Shown here: positions 1 to 12,262 of the stretch, in pieces | Position numbering within the stretch: the stretch's first letter is position 1 | How the letters are laid out: the number at the start of each line of letters is the position of its first letter | Assembly: GCA_021397835.1 (NCBI GenBank) | Contig: JAJFZO010000042.1 | Location: 51,648-115,647 of the forward strand | Origin: Moringa oleifera | Taxonomy: Eukaryota; Streptophyta; Magnoliopsida; Brassicales; Moringaceae | Reading direction: 5' to 3' | DNA: 64,000 bases | Made by a program: the position numbers and the translations under genes | Notes under the pieces: model-generated | What the model saw: only the letters and a program-made list of their open reading frames with translations | Database searches by the model: none | Told to the model about the DNA's origin: nothing

Positions 1-82
1 AGCGTGCGGCAGCGGTGGGCGCGCCAGCCAGGCCACAGGCACCCATCGCGAGCCAGCCCCCTCGTCTCTGTCCCTCGACTAA

Positions 83-991
83 GTGCCCAGCGAGCGTGCC
101 AGGGGAGCCATGTGGCTTGGACCCTTGGCACAGGAGGCATGCCCAGGCAGCCCCCAGCAGGAACGGCATGGGCCAATCTCCCAGCATGCGGCAGCGGTGG
201 GCACGCCAGCAAGTCCACAGGCGCCCATCGCGAGCCAGCCCCATCGTCCCTGTCCCTCGACTATGTGCCCAGCGAGAGAGCAAGGGGAGCCACATCGCAA
301 GACCCTGGTCATGGGAGGCATGCCCCGGCCGCCCCCAGCAGGCACGGCATGGGTCAAGTGCCCAGCGTGAGGCAGCGGTGGGCGTGCCAGTGAGGCCACA
401 GGCACCCATCGCAAGCCAGCCCCCTCTTCCCTGTCCCTCGTCTAAGTGCCCAGCGAGCGAGCCAGAGGAGCCGCATCGCATGGACCCTGGGCATGGAAGG
501 CATGCCCAGGAAGCCCCCAGCAGGCACGGCATGGGCCAAGTGCCCAGCGTGCGGCATCGGTGGGCGCGCCAGCCAGGCCACGGGCGCCCATCTCGAGCCA
601 GCCCCCTCGTCCATGTCCCTCGACTTAGTGCCCCATGAGCGAGCCAGCGGAGCAGTGTCACATGGACTCTAGGAATGGGAGGCATTCCCAGGAAGCCCCC
701 AGCAGGCACGGCATGGGCCAAGTGCCCAGCGTGCGGCATCGGCGGGCGCGCCAGCCAGGCCACGGGCGCCCATCTCGAGCCAGCCCCCTCGTCCATGTCC
801 CTCGACTTAGTGCCCCGTGAGTGAGCCAGGGGAGCCGCGTCACATGGACACTGGGCACAGGACGCATGCCCAGGCAGACCCCAGCAGGCACGACATGGGC
901 CAAGTGCCGAGCGTGCGGCAGCAGTGGGCGCGCCAGCTAGGCCACCGGCGCCCATCGCGAGCCAGCCCCCTCGTCTCTGTCCCTCGACTAA
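83..991 (+). repeat. Domain A higher-order unit, 5 monomers (a-b-c-d-f), 909 bp
   Basis: Monomers begin (GTGCCC position) at 83 (a), 265 (b), 446 (c), 628 (d) and 810 (f). Subtype e, present in the next unit, is missing between d and f; the next unit begins with a at 992. Confidence 0.88.
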
Positions 992-2082
992 GTGCCCAGC
1001 GAGCGTGCCAGGGGAGCCATGTGGCATGGACCCTTGGCACAGGAGGCATGCCCAGGCAGCCCCAAGCAGGAACGGCATGGGCCAATCTCGCAGCATGCGG
1101 CAGCGGTGGGCACGCCAGCAAGTCCACAGGCGCCCATCGCGAGCCAGCCCCATCGTCCCTGTCCCTCGACTATGTGCCCAGCGAGAGAGCCAGGGGAGCC
1201 ACGTCGCATGGACCCTGGTCATGGGAGGCATGCCCAGGCAGCCCCCAGCAGGCACGGCATGGGGCAAGTGCCCAGCGTGCGGCAGCGGTGGGCGTGCCAG
1301 CGAGGCCACAGGCGCCCATCGCAAACCAGCCCCCTCTTCCCTGTCCCTCGTCTAAGTGCCCAGCGAGCGAGCCAGAGGAGCCATATCGCATGGACCCTGG
1401 GCATGGGAGGCATGCCCAGGAAGCCCCCAGCAGGCACGGCATGGGCCAAGTGCCCAGCGTGCGGCATCGGCGGGCGCGCCAGCCAGGCCACGGGCGTCCA
1501 TCTCGAGCCAGCCCCCTCGTCCATGTCCCTCGACTTAGTGCCCCATGAGCGAGCCAGCGGAGCAGTGTCACATGGACTCTAGGAATTGGAGGCATTCTCA
1601 GGAAGCCCCAAGCAGGCACGGCATGGGCCAAGTGCCCAGTGTGCTGCAGTGGTGGGTGCGCCAGCGAGGCTACAGGCGCCCATCTCTAGCCAGCCCCCTC
1701 GTCCCTGACCCTCGACTTAGTGCCCCTTGAGGGAGCCAGGGGAGCCGTGTTGCATGGACTGTGGGCACGGTAGGCTTGCCCAGTCACCCCCAGCAGGCAC
1801 GGCATGGGCCAAGTGCCCAGCGTGCGGCAGCGGTGGGCGCGCCAGCGAGGCCACGGGCGCCCATCTCAAGCCAGCCCCCTCGTCCATGTCCCTTGACTTA
1901 GTGCCCCGTGAGCGAGCCAGGGAAGCCTCGTCACATGGACTCTGGGCACAGGAGGCATGCCCACGCAGGCCCCAGCAGGCATGACATGGGCCAAGTGCCG
2001 AGCGTGCGGCAGCGGTGGGCGCGCCAGCCAGGCCACAGGCGCCCATCGCGAGCCAGCCCCCTCGTCTCTGTCCCTCGACTAA
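992..2082 (+). repeat. Domain A higher-order unit, 6 monomers (a-b-c-d-e-f), 1,091 bp
   Basis: Monomers begin at 992 (a), 1174 (b), 1356 (c), 1538 (d), 1720 (e) and 1901 (f). This is the fullest version of the unit in the left part of the window. A second full a-to-f unit occurs at 14,993-16,084. Confidence 0.88.
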
Positions 2083-2809
2083 GTGCCCAGCGAGCGTGCC
2101 AGGGGAGCCACGTGGCATGGACCCTTGGCACAGGAGGCATGCCCAGGCAGCCCCCAGCAGGAACGGCATGGGCCAATCTCCCAGCATGCGGCAGCGGTAG
2201 GCACGCCAGCAAGTCCACAGGTGCCCATCGCGAGCCAGCCCCATCGTCCCTGTCCCTCGACTATGTGCCCAGTGAGAGAGCCAGGGGAGCCACGTCGCAC
2301 GACCCTGGTCATGGCAGGCATGCCCCGGCCGCCCCCAGCTGGCACGGCATGGGTCAAGTGCCCAGCGTGAGGCAGCGGTGGGCGTGCCAGTGAGGCCACA
2401 GGCACCCATCGCAAGCCAGCCCCCTCTTCCCTGTCCCTCGTCTAAGTGCCCAGCGAGCGAGCCAGAGGAGCCGCATCGCATGGACCCTGGGCATGGAAGG
2501 CATGCCCAGGAAGCCCCCAGCAGGCACGGCATGGGCCAAGTGCCCAGCGTGCGGCATCGGTGGGCGCGCCAGCCAGGCCACGGGCGCCCATCTCGAGCCA
2601 GCCCCCTCGTCCATGTCCCTCGACTTAGTGCCCCGTGAGCGAGCCAGGGAAGCCGCGTCACATGGACTCTGGGCACAGGAGGCATGCCCACGCAGGCCCC
2701 AGCAGGCATGACATGGGCCAAGTGCCGAGCGTGCGGCAGCGGTGGGCGCGCCAGCCAGGCCACAGGCTCCCATCGCGAGCCAGCCCCCTCGTCTCTGTCC
2801 CTCGACTAA
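2083..2809 (+). repeat. Domain A higher-order unit, 4 monomers (a-b-c-f), 727 bp
   Basis: Monomers begin at 2083 (a), 2265 (b), 2446 (c) and 2628 (f); d and e are absent. From about 1,900 to 2,370 the sequence is almost identical to 2,628-3,097, including rare variants such as CACGCAGGCCCCAGCAGGC and GCGGTAGGCACGCC, so this unit is a very recent tandem duplicate. Confidence 0.88.
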
Positions 2810-3354
2810 GTGCCCAGCGAGCGTGCCAGGGGAGCCACGTGGCATGGACCCTTGGCACAGGAGGCATGCCCAGGCAGCCCCCAGCAGGAACGGCATGGGC
2901 CAATCTCCCAGCATGCGGCAGCGGTAGGCACGCCAGCAAGTCCACAGGTGCCCATCGCGAGCCAGCCCCATCGTCCCTGTCCCTCGACTATGTGCCCAGT
3001 GAGAGAGCCAGGGGAGCCACGTCGCACGACCCTGGTCATGGCAGGCATGCCCCGGCCGCCCCCAGCTGGCACGGCATGGGTCAAGTGCCCAGCGTGCGGC
3101 AGCGGTGGGCGTGCCAGCGAGGCCACAGGCGCCCATAGCAAGCCAGCCCCCTCTTCCCTGTCCCTCATCTAAGTGCCCAGCGAGCGAGCCAGAGGAGCCG
3201 CATCGCACAGACCCTGGGCATGGGAGGCATGCCCCAGAAGCCCCTAGTAGGCATGGCATGGGCCAAGTGCCGAGCGTGCGGCAGCGGTGGGCGCGACAGC
3301 CAGGCCACAGGCGCCCATCGCGAGCCCGCCCCCTCATCTCTGTCCCTCGACTAA
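2810..3354 (+). repeat. Domain A higher-order unit, 3 monomers (a-b-c'), 545 bp
   Basis: Monomers begin at 2810 (a), 2992 (b) and 3173 (c'). The third monomer is a mosaic: its left part is c-like (GAGCCAGAGGAGCC) and its right part f-like (GTGCCGAGCGTGCGG), so the unit was probably shortened by crossing-over inside a monomer. Confidence 0.82.
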
Positions 3355-4264
3355 GTGCCCAGCGAGCGAGCCAGGGGAGCCATGTGGCATGGACCCTTGG
3401 CTCAGGAGGCATGCCCAGGCAGCCCCAAGCAGGAACGGCTTTGGCCAATCTCCCAGCATGCAGCAGCGGTGGGCACGCCAGCAAGTCCACAGGCGCCCAT
3501 CGCAAGCCAGCCCCATCGTCCCTGTCCCTCGACTATGTGCCCAGCGAGAGAGCCAGGGGAGCCACGTCGCACAGACCCTTCTCATGGAAGGCATGCCCCG
3601 GCAGCCCCCAGCAGGCACAGCATGGGTCAAGTGCCCCGCGTGCGGCAGCGGTGCGCGTGCCAGCGAGGCCACAGGCGCCCATCGCAAACCAGCCCCCTCT
3701 TCCCTGTCCCTCGTCTAAGTGCCAAGCGAGCGAGCCAGAGGAGCCGTATCGCATGGACCCTGCGCATGGGAGACATGCCCAGGAAGCCCCCAGCAGGCAC
3801 GGCATGGGCCAAGTGCCCAGCGTGCAGCATCGGCGGGTGCGCCAGCGAGGCCACGGGTGCCCATCTCGAGCCAGCCCCCTCGTCCATGTCCCTCGACTTA
3901 GTGCCCCATGAGCGAGCCAGCGGAGCAGTGTCACATGGACTCTAGGAATGGGAGGCATTCCCAGGAAGCCCGCAGCAGGCACGGCATGGGCCAAGTGCCC
4001 AGTGTGCGGCATCGGCAGGCGCGCCAGCCAGGCCACGTGCGCCCATCTCGAGCCAGCCCCCTCGTCCATGTCCCTCGACTTAGTGCCCCGTGAGCGAGCC
4101 AGGGGAGCCGCGTCACATGGACTCTGGGCACGGCAGGCATGCCCAGGCAGACCCCAGCAGGCACGACATGGGCCAAGTGCCGAGCGTGCGGCAGCGGTGG
4201 GCGCGCCAGCCAGGCCACAGGCGCCCATCGCGAGCCAGCCCCCTCGTCTCTGTCCCTCGACTAA
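3355..4264 (+). repeat. Domain A higher-order unit, 5 monomers (a-b-c-d-f), 910 bp
   Basis: Monomers begin at 3355 (a), 3537 (b), 3719 (c), 3901 (d) and 4083 (f). Same subtype order as 83-991 but more diverged from it than the 2,083 and 2,810 units are from each other. Confidence 0.86.
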
Positions 4265-7200
4265 GTGCCCAGCGAGCGTGCCAGGGGAGCCATGTGGCAT
4301 GGACCCCTGGCACAGGAGGCAGCCCAGGCAGCCCCCAGCAGGAACGGCATGGGCCAATCTCCCAGCATGCGGCAGCGGTGGGCATGCCAGCAAGTCCACA
4401 GGCGCCCTTCGCGAGCCAGCCCCATCTTCCCTGTCCCTCGACTATGTGCCCAGCGAGAGAGCCAGGGGAGCCACGTCGCAAGACCCTGGTCATGGGAGGC
4501 ATGCCCCGGCCGCCCCCAGCAGGCACAGCATGGGTCTAGTGCCCAGCGTGAGGCAGCGGTGGGCGTGCCAGTGAGGCCACAGGCACCCATCGCAAGCCAG
4601 CCCCCTCTTCCCTGTCCCTCGTCTAAGTGCCCAGCGAGCGAGCCAGAGGAGCCGCATCGCACAGACCTTGGGAATGGGAGGCATGCCCCGGAAGCCTCGA
4701 GTAGGGATGGCATGGACCAAGTGCCGAGCGTGCGGCAGCGGTGGGCGCGCCAGCGAGGCCACAGGCGACCATCGCGAGCCGGCCCCCTCGTTCCTGTCCC
4801 TCGATTAAGTGCCCAGCGAGGGAGCCAGGGGAGCCGCGTTGCATGAACCCTGGGCACGGGAGGCATGCCTAGGTAGCTCCCAGCAGGCACAGCATGGGCC
4901 AAGTGCCCAGCGTGTGGCAGCGGTGGGCGCGCCAACAAGGCCGCAAGCGCCCATCGCGAGCCAGCCCCCTCGTCCCTGTCCCTTGTCTAAGTGCCCAGCG
5001 AGCAAGCCAGGGGAGCTGCATCGCATGGACTCTGGGTACGGGAGGCATGCCCCGGCAGCCCCCAGCAGGTACAGCATGGGCCACGGGCCCAGCATGCGGC
5101 AGCGGTGGGCGCATCAGCCAGGCCACAGGCGCCCATCACGAGCCAGCCACCTCGCCCCTGTCCGTCGACTAAGTGCCCAGCGAGCTAGCCAGGGGAGCCG
5201 TATCACATGGACCCTGCTCATGGGAGGCATGCCCAGGAAGCGCCCAGCAGGCACGGCATGGGCCAAGTGCCCAGCGTGCTGCATCGGCGGGCGCGCCAGC
5301 CAGGCCACGGGCGCCCATCTCAAGCCAGCCCCCTCGTCCACGTCCCTCGACTTAGAGCCCCCTGAGCGAGCCAGCGGAGCAGTGTCACATGGACTCTAGG
5401 CGTGGGAGGCATTCCCAGGAAGCCCCCAGCAGGCACGGCATGGGCCAAGTGCCCAGCGTGCTGCAGTGGCGGGTGCGCCAGCGAGGCCACAGGCGCCCAT
5501 CTCTAGCCAGCCCCCTCGTCCCTGACCCTCGACTTAGTGCCCCTTGAGTGAGCCAGGGGAGTCGTGTTGCATGGACTGTGGGCATGGTAGGCTTGCCCAG
5601 GCAGCCCCCAGCAGGCACGGCATGGGCCAAGTGCACGGCGTGCGGCAGCGGTGGGCGTGCCTGCGAGGCCACAGGCGCCCATCGCAAGCGAGCCCCCTCG
5701 TCCCTGTCCCTCGATTAAGTGCCCAGTGAGCGAGCCAGGGGAGCCGCGTTGCATGGACCCTGTGCATGGGAGGCATGCCCTGGAAGCCCCCAGCAGGCAC
5801 GGCATGGGCCAAGTGCCAAGCGTGCGGCAGCGGTGGGCGCACCAGCCAGGCCACAGGCGCCCATCGTGAAACAGCCCCCTCATCCCTGTCCCTCGACCAA
5901 GTGCCCAACGAGCAAGCCAGTGGATCCGTGTCACACAGACCCTGGGCAAGGGAGGCATGCCCTGGAAGCCCCCATTAGGCATGGCTTGGGCCAAGTGCCA
6001 AGCGCACGGCAGCGGTGGGCGTGCCAGCGAGGCCACAGGAGCCCATCGTGAGCCAGCCCCCTCGTCCCTGTCCCTAGACTAAGTGCCCAGGGAGCGAGCC
6101 AGGGGAGCCGCATCGCATGGACCCTGGGCACGGGAGGCAAGCCCCGGCAGCCCCCAGCAGGCATGGCCTGGGGCAAGTGCCGAGCGTGCGGCAGCGGTGG
6201 GCGCGCCAGCCAGCCCACAGGCGTCCATCGTGAGCCAGCCCCCTCGTCCCTGTCCGTCAACTAAGTGCCCAGCGAGCGAGCCAGGGGAGCCGCGTCGCAT
6301 GGACCCTGGGCATGGGAGGAATGCCTGGCGGCCCCCAGCAGGCATGGCATAGGCCAATTTCCGAGTATGTGGCAGCGGTGGGGGCGACAGCCAGGCCACA
6401 GGCGCCCATCGCGAGCCCGCCCCCTCGTCCCTGTCCCTCGAGCAAGTGCCCATCGAGCAAGCCAGGTGAGCCGCATCGCACAGACACTGGGCACGGGAGG
6501 AATGCCAAGGCAGCCCCCAGCAGGCACGCATGGGCCAAGTGCCCAGCGAGCGGCAGCAGTGGGTACGAAAGCAAGGCCACGGGCGCCCATCTCGAGCCAG
6601 CCCCCTCGTCCATGTCCCTCGACTTAATGCCCCGTGAGCGAGCCAGGGGAGCAGTGTCACATGGACTATAGGCACGGGAGGCATACCCAGGAAGCCCCCA
6701 GCAGGCACGGCATGGGCCAAGTGCCCAGCGTGCTGCAGTGGTGGGTGCGCCAGCGAGGACACAGGCGCCCATCTCTAGCCAGCCCCCTCGTCCCTGACCC
6801 TTGACTTAGTGCCCCTTGAGCGAGCCAGGGGAGCCGTGTTTCATGGACAGTGGGCATGGTAGGCTTGCCCAGGCAGCCCCCAGCAGGCACGGCATGGGCC
6901 AAGTGCCCAGCGTGTGGCAGCGGTGGGCGCGCCAGCGAGGCCACGGGCGCCCATCTCGAGCGGGCCCCCTCGTCCATGTCCCTCGACTTAGTGCCCCGTG
7001 AGCGAGCCAGGGGAGCCGCGTCACATGGACTCTCGGCTTGGGAGGCATGCCCAGGTAGACCCCAGCAGGCATGGCATGGGCCAAGTGCCGGGCGTGCAGC
7101 AGCAGTGGGCGAGCCAGCCAGGCCACAGGCGCCCATCGCGAGCCAGCCCCCTCGTCTCTGCCCCTCGACTAAGTGCCAAGCGAGCGAGCCAGGGGAGCCA

Positions 7201-10200
7201 TGTGGCATGGGCCCTTGGCACAGGAGGCATGCCCAGGCAGCCCCCAGCAGGAACGGCATGGGCCAATTTCCCAGCGTGCGGCAGCGGTGGGCACGCCAGC
7301 AAGTCCACAGGCGCCCATCGCGAGCCAGCCCCATCGTCCCTGTCCCTCGACTATGTGCCCAGCGAGAGAGCCAGGGGAGCCACGTCGCACGACTCTGGTC
7401 ATGGGAGGCATGCCCCGGCTGCCCCCAGCAGGCACGGCATGGGTCAAGTGCCCAGCGTGCGGTAGAGGTGGGCGCACCAGCCAGACCACAGGCGCCCATC
7501 GTGAGCCAGCCCCCTCGTCCCTGTCCCTCGACTAAGTGCCCAGCGAGCGATCCAGAGGGGCCCGTTGCATGGACCCTTGGCAAGGGAAGCATGCCCAGGC
7601 AGCCCCCAGCAGGGGCGGCATGGGCCAAGTGCCGAGCGTGTGGCAGTGGTGGGCGCGCCAGCGAGGCCACAGGCGCCCATCGCGAGCCAGCCCCCTCGTC
7701 CCTGTCCCTTGACTAAGTGCCCAGCGAGCGAGCCAGGGGAGCCACGTCGCATGGACCCTGGGCATGGGGGCATGCCCAGGAAGCCCCCAGCAGGCACGGC
7801 ATGGGCCAAGTGCCCAGCGAGCGGCAGCGGTGGGCGCGCCAACCAGGTCACGGGCGCCCATCGCAAGCCAGCCCCCTCGTCCCTGCCCCTCGACAGACTG
7901 CCCAGCGTGCGAGCGAGGGGTGCCGCGTCGCAAGGACCCTTGGCACGAGTGGCATGCCCAGTCAGCCCCCAGCAGGCACGGCATGGGCTGCTCACCCAGC
8001 GTGCGGCAGCGGTGGGCGCGCCAGCCAGGCCGCAGACGCCCATAGCGAGCCCGCCCAACGTCCCTGTCCCTCAACTAAGTGCCCGGCGAGCGAGCCAGGG
8101 GAGCCGCGACGCATGGACCCTGGGTCTTGGAGGCATGCCACGGCAGTCCCCAGCAGGAACAGCATGGGCCAAGTGCCCAGCGTGCGGCAGCGGTGGGCCC
8201 GCCAGCGAGGCCACAGGCGCCCATTGCGAGCCAGCCCCCTCGTCCCTGTCCCTCGACTAAGGGCCCAGTGAGCGAGCCAAGAGAGCCGCATCGCACAGAC
8301 CCTGGGCATGAGAGGTATGCCTAGGAAGCCCTCAGCAGGCACGGCATGGGCCAAGTGCCCAGCGGGCGGCAGAGGAGGGCGCGCCAGCCAGGCCACAGGC
8401 GCCCATCGCGAGCCAGCCCCCTCGTCCCGGTCCCTCGACTAAGTGCCCAGCGAGCGAGCCAGGGGAGCCGCGTCGCATGGACCATGGGCACGGCGGCATG
8501 CCCAGGAAACCCCCAGCAGGCACAGCATGGGCCAAGTGCCCTGTGTGCGGCGGCGGTGGGCGTGCTAGCCAGGTCACGGGCGCCCATCGCGAGCCAGCCC
8601 CCTCGTCCCTGCCCCTCGACTGACTGCCCAGCGTGCGAGCGAGGGGTGCTGCGTTGCAAGGACCCTTGGCATGAGTGGCATGCCCAGTCAGCCTGCAGCA
8701 GGCACGGCATGGGCTGCTCGCCTAGCTTGTGGCAGCGGTGGGCGCACCAGCCAGGCCGCAGGCGCCCATAGCGAGCCCATCCCCACGTCCCTGTCCCTCG
8801 ACTAAGTGCCCAGCGAGCGAGCCAGGGGAGCTGCGTCGCATGGACCCTAGGCATGGGAGGCATTCCACGGCAGCCCCCAGCAGGAACGGCATGGGCCAAG
8901 TGCCCAGCGTGCGGCAGCAGTGGGCCCGCCAGCGAGGCTGCAGGCGCCCATTGCGGGCCAGCCCCCTCGTCCCTGTCCCTCGACTAAGTGCCCAGTGAGC
9001 GAGCCAGGGGAGCCATGTCGCACAGACGCTGGGTGCGGGAGGCATGCCCCGGCAGCCCCCAGCAGGCATGGCATGGGCCTAGTGCCCAGAGTGCGGCAGC
9101 GGTGGGCGCGCTAGCGAGGCCACAGGCGCCCATCGCGAGCCATCCCCATCGTCCCTCTCCCTAGACTTAGTGCCAAGCGAGCGAGAAAGGGGAGCCGCGT
9201 CGCACAGACTCTGGGCGTGGGAGGCATGCCCAGGAAGCCCCCAGCAGGCACGGCATGGGCCAAGTGCCCAGCGAGCTGCAGCAGTGGGCGCGCCAGCCAG
9301 GCCACGGGCGCCAATCACGAGCCAGCCCCCTCGTTCTTGTCCCTCGACTAAGTGCCCAGCGAGCGAGCCAGGGGAGCCACGTTGCATGGACCCCAGGCAT
9401 CGGAGGCATGCCCAGGCAGCCCCCAGCAGGTACGGAATGGCCCAAGTGCCCAGGGTTCGGACACGGTGTGCGCGCCAGCCAGGCCACAGGCGCCCATCGC
9501 GATCCAGCCCCCTCGTCCCTGTCCCTCGACTAAGTGCCCAGCGAGCAGGCCAGGGGAGATGCGTCAAATGGACCCTGGGCATGGGTGGCATGCCCTGGCA
9601 GCCCACAGCAGGCATGCCATGGGCCAAGTACCCAGCGTTCGGAAGCGGTGGTCGCGCTAGCCAAGCCACAGGCGCCAATCACGAGCCATCCCCCTCGTCC
9701 CTGTCACTCGACTAAGTGCCCAGCGAGCGAGCCAGACGAGTGGCATCACACGGACCCTGGGCATGGCAGGCATGCCCCGGCAGCCCCCAGCAGGCACAGC
9801 ATGGGCCATGTGCCCAGCGTCAGGCAGCGGTGGGCGTGCCAGCGAGTCCCCAGGCGCCCATCGCGAGCCAGCCCCCTTGTTCCTGTCCCTCGACTAAGTG
9901 CCCAGCGAGCGAGCCATGACAGCCGCGCCGTATGGACCTTGGGCATGGGAGGCATGCCCCGGCAGCCCCTAGCAGGCACGGCATGGGCCAAGTGCCGAGT
10001 GTGAGGCAGCGGTGGGCGCGCCAGCCAGGCCACAGGCGCCCATCGCGAGCCAGCCCCCTTGTCTCTGTCCCTCGACTAACTGCCCAGCGAGCGAGCCAGG
10101 GGAGCCATGTGGCATGGACCCTTGGCACAGGAGGCATGCCCAGGCAGCCCCCAGCAGGAATGGCATGGGCTAATCTCCCAGAGTGCGGCAGCGGTGGGCG

Positions 10201-12262
10201 CGCCAGCAAGTCCACAGGCGGCCATCACGAGCCAGCCCCATCGTCCCTGTCCCTCGACTATGTGCCCAGCGAGAGAGCCAGGGGAGCCACGTCGCACGGA
10301 CCCTGGTCATGGGAGGCATGCCCTGGCAGCCCCCAGTAGGCACGGCATGGGTCAAGTGCCCAGCGTGCGGCAGCGGTGGGCGTCCCAGCGAGGTCACAGG
10401 CGCCCATTGCGAGCCAGCCCCCTCGTCCCTGTCCCTCATCTAAGTGCCCAGCGAGCGAGCCAGAGGAGCCGCGTTGCACGAACCCTGGGCACGGGAGGCA
10501 TGCCTAGGTAGCCCCCAGCAGGCACGGCATGGGCCAAGTGCCCAGATTGCGGCAAAGGTGGGCGCGACTGCCAGGCCACGGGCGCCCATCACGAGCCAGC
10601 CCGCTCGTCCCTGTCCCTCGACTAAGTGCCCTGCGAGCGAGCAAGGGGAGCTCCGTCGCACAGACCCTAGCCCTGGCAGGCATGCCCCGGCAGCGCCCAG
10701 CAGGCACAGCATGGGCCAAGTGCCCAGCGTGTGGCAGCGGTGGGCGCGCCAACAAGGCCGCAAACGCCCATCGCGAGCCAGCCCCCTCGCCCCTGTCCCT
10801 TGTCTAAGGGCCCAGCGAGCAAGGCAGGGGAGCCGCATCGCATGGACCCTGGGTATGGGAGGCATGCCCTGGCAGCCCGCAGCAGGTACAGCATGGGCCA
10901 AGGGCCCAGCATGCGGCAGCGGTGGGCGCATCAGCCAGGCCACAGGCACCCATCATAAGCCAGCCACCTCGCCCCTGTCCCTCGACTAAGTGCCCAGCGA
11001 GCAAGCCAGGGGAGCCGTATCGCATGGACCCTGGGCACGGGAGGCATTCCCAGGAAGCCCCCAGCAGGCATGGCATGGGCCAAGTGCCCAGCGTGCTACA
11101 GTGGTGGGTGCGCCAGCGAGGCCACAGGCGCCCATCTCTAGCCAGCCCCCTCGTCCCTGACCCTCGACTTAGAGCACCATGAGTGAGCCAGGGGAGCCGT
11201 GTTGCATGGCTGTGGGCACGATAGGCTTGCCCAGGCAGCCCCCAGCAGGCACAGCATGGGCCAAGTGCCCAGCGTTTGGCAGCGGTGGGCACGCCAGCGA
11301 GGCCACGGGCGCCCATCTTGAGCCAGCCCCCTCGTCCATGTCCCTCGACTTAGTGCCCCGTGAGCGAGCCAGGGGAGCCGCGTCACATGGACTCTTGGCA
11401 CGGGAGGCATGCCCAGGCAGACTTCAGCAGGCACGGCATGGGTCAAGTGCCGAGCGTGTGGCAGTGGTGGGCGCGCCAGCCAGGCCACAGGCGCCCATCG
11501 TGAGCCAGCCCCATCGTCCCTGTCCCTTGTCTAAGTGCCCAGCGAGCAAGGAAGGGGAGCCGCATGGCATGGACCCTGGGTACAGGAGGCATGCCCAGGA
11601 AGCCCCCAGCAGGCACGGCATGGGCCAAGTGCCCAGCGTGCGGGATCGGCGGGTGCGCCAGAGAGGCCACGGGCGCCCATCTCGAGCCAGCCCCCTCGTC
11701 CATGTCCCTCGACTTTGTGCCCCATGAGCGAGCCAGGGGAGCAGTGTCACATGGACTCTAGGCACGGGAGGCATTCCCAGGAAGCCCCCAGCAGGCATGG
11801 CATTGGCCAAGTGCCCATCGTGCTGCAGTGGTGGGTGCGCCAGCGAGGCCACAGGTGCCCATCTCTAGCCAGCCCCCTCGTCCCTGTCACTCGACTAAGT
11901 GCCCAGCGAGTGAGCCAGAAGAGCTGCGATGCATGGACCCTGGGCATGGCAGGCATGCCTCAGCAGCCCCCAGCAGGCACAGCATGGGCGAAGTGCCCAG
12001 CGTGAGGCAGCGGTGGGCGTGCCAGCGTGTCCACAGGCGCCCATCGCGAGCCAGCCCCCTTGTTCCTGTCCCTCGACTAAGTGCCCAGTGAGTGAGCCAT
12101 GACAGCCGCACCGTACGGACCTTGGGCATGGGAGGCATGCCACGGCAGCTGCTAGCAGGCACGGCATGGGCCAAGTGCCGAGTGTGAGGCAGCGGTGGGC
12201 GCGCCAGCCAGGCCACAGGCGCCAATCGTGAGCCAGCCCCCTCGTCTCTGTCCCTCGACTAA
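4265..12262 (+). repeat. Domain A monomers in irregular order
   Basis: All monomers are about 182 bp and domain A type, but the a-to-f order is only patchy. Recognisable a-b pairs start at 4265, 7173 and 10,081. The a monomer at 4265 has a 2 bp gap in the GGCATGCCC box near 4,320. Other monomers have the generic pattern GTGCCCAGCGAGCGAGCC followed by GGACCCTGGGCA. No gene or insertion is visible. Confidence 0.85.
7892..8799 (+). repeat. Two domain-B-like monomers inside domain A, 726 bp apart
   Basis: The monomers starting near 7,892 and 8,618 have GACTGCCCAGCGTGCGAGCG and CATGGGCTGCTC, which are domain B boxes, plus a private variant (GAGGGGTGC, AAGGACCCTTGGCA, CCCAGTCAGCC). The 726 bp spacing shows a four-monomer block was duplicated after the B-like monomer arrived. 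Confidence 0.8.
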
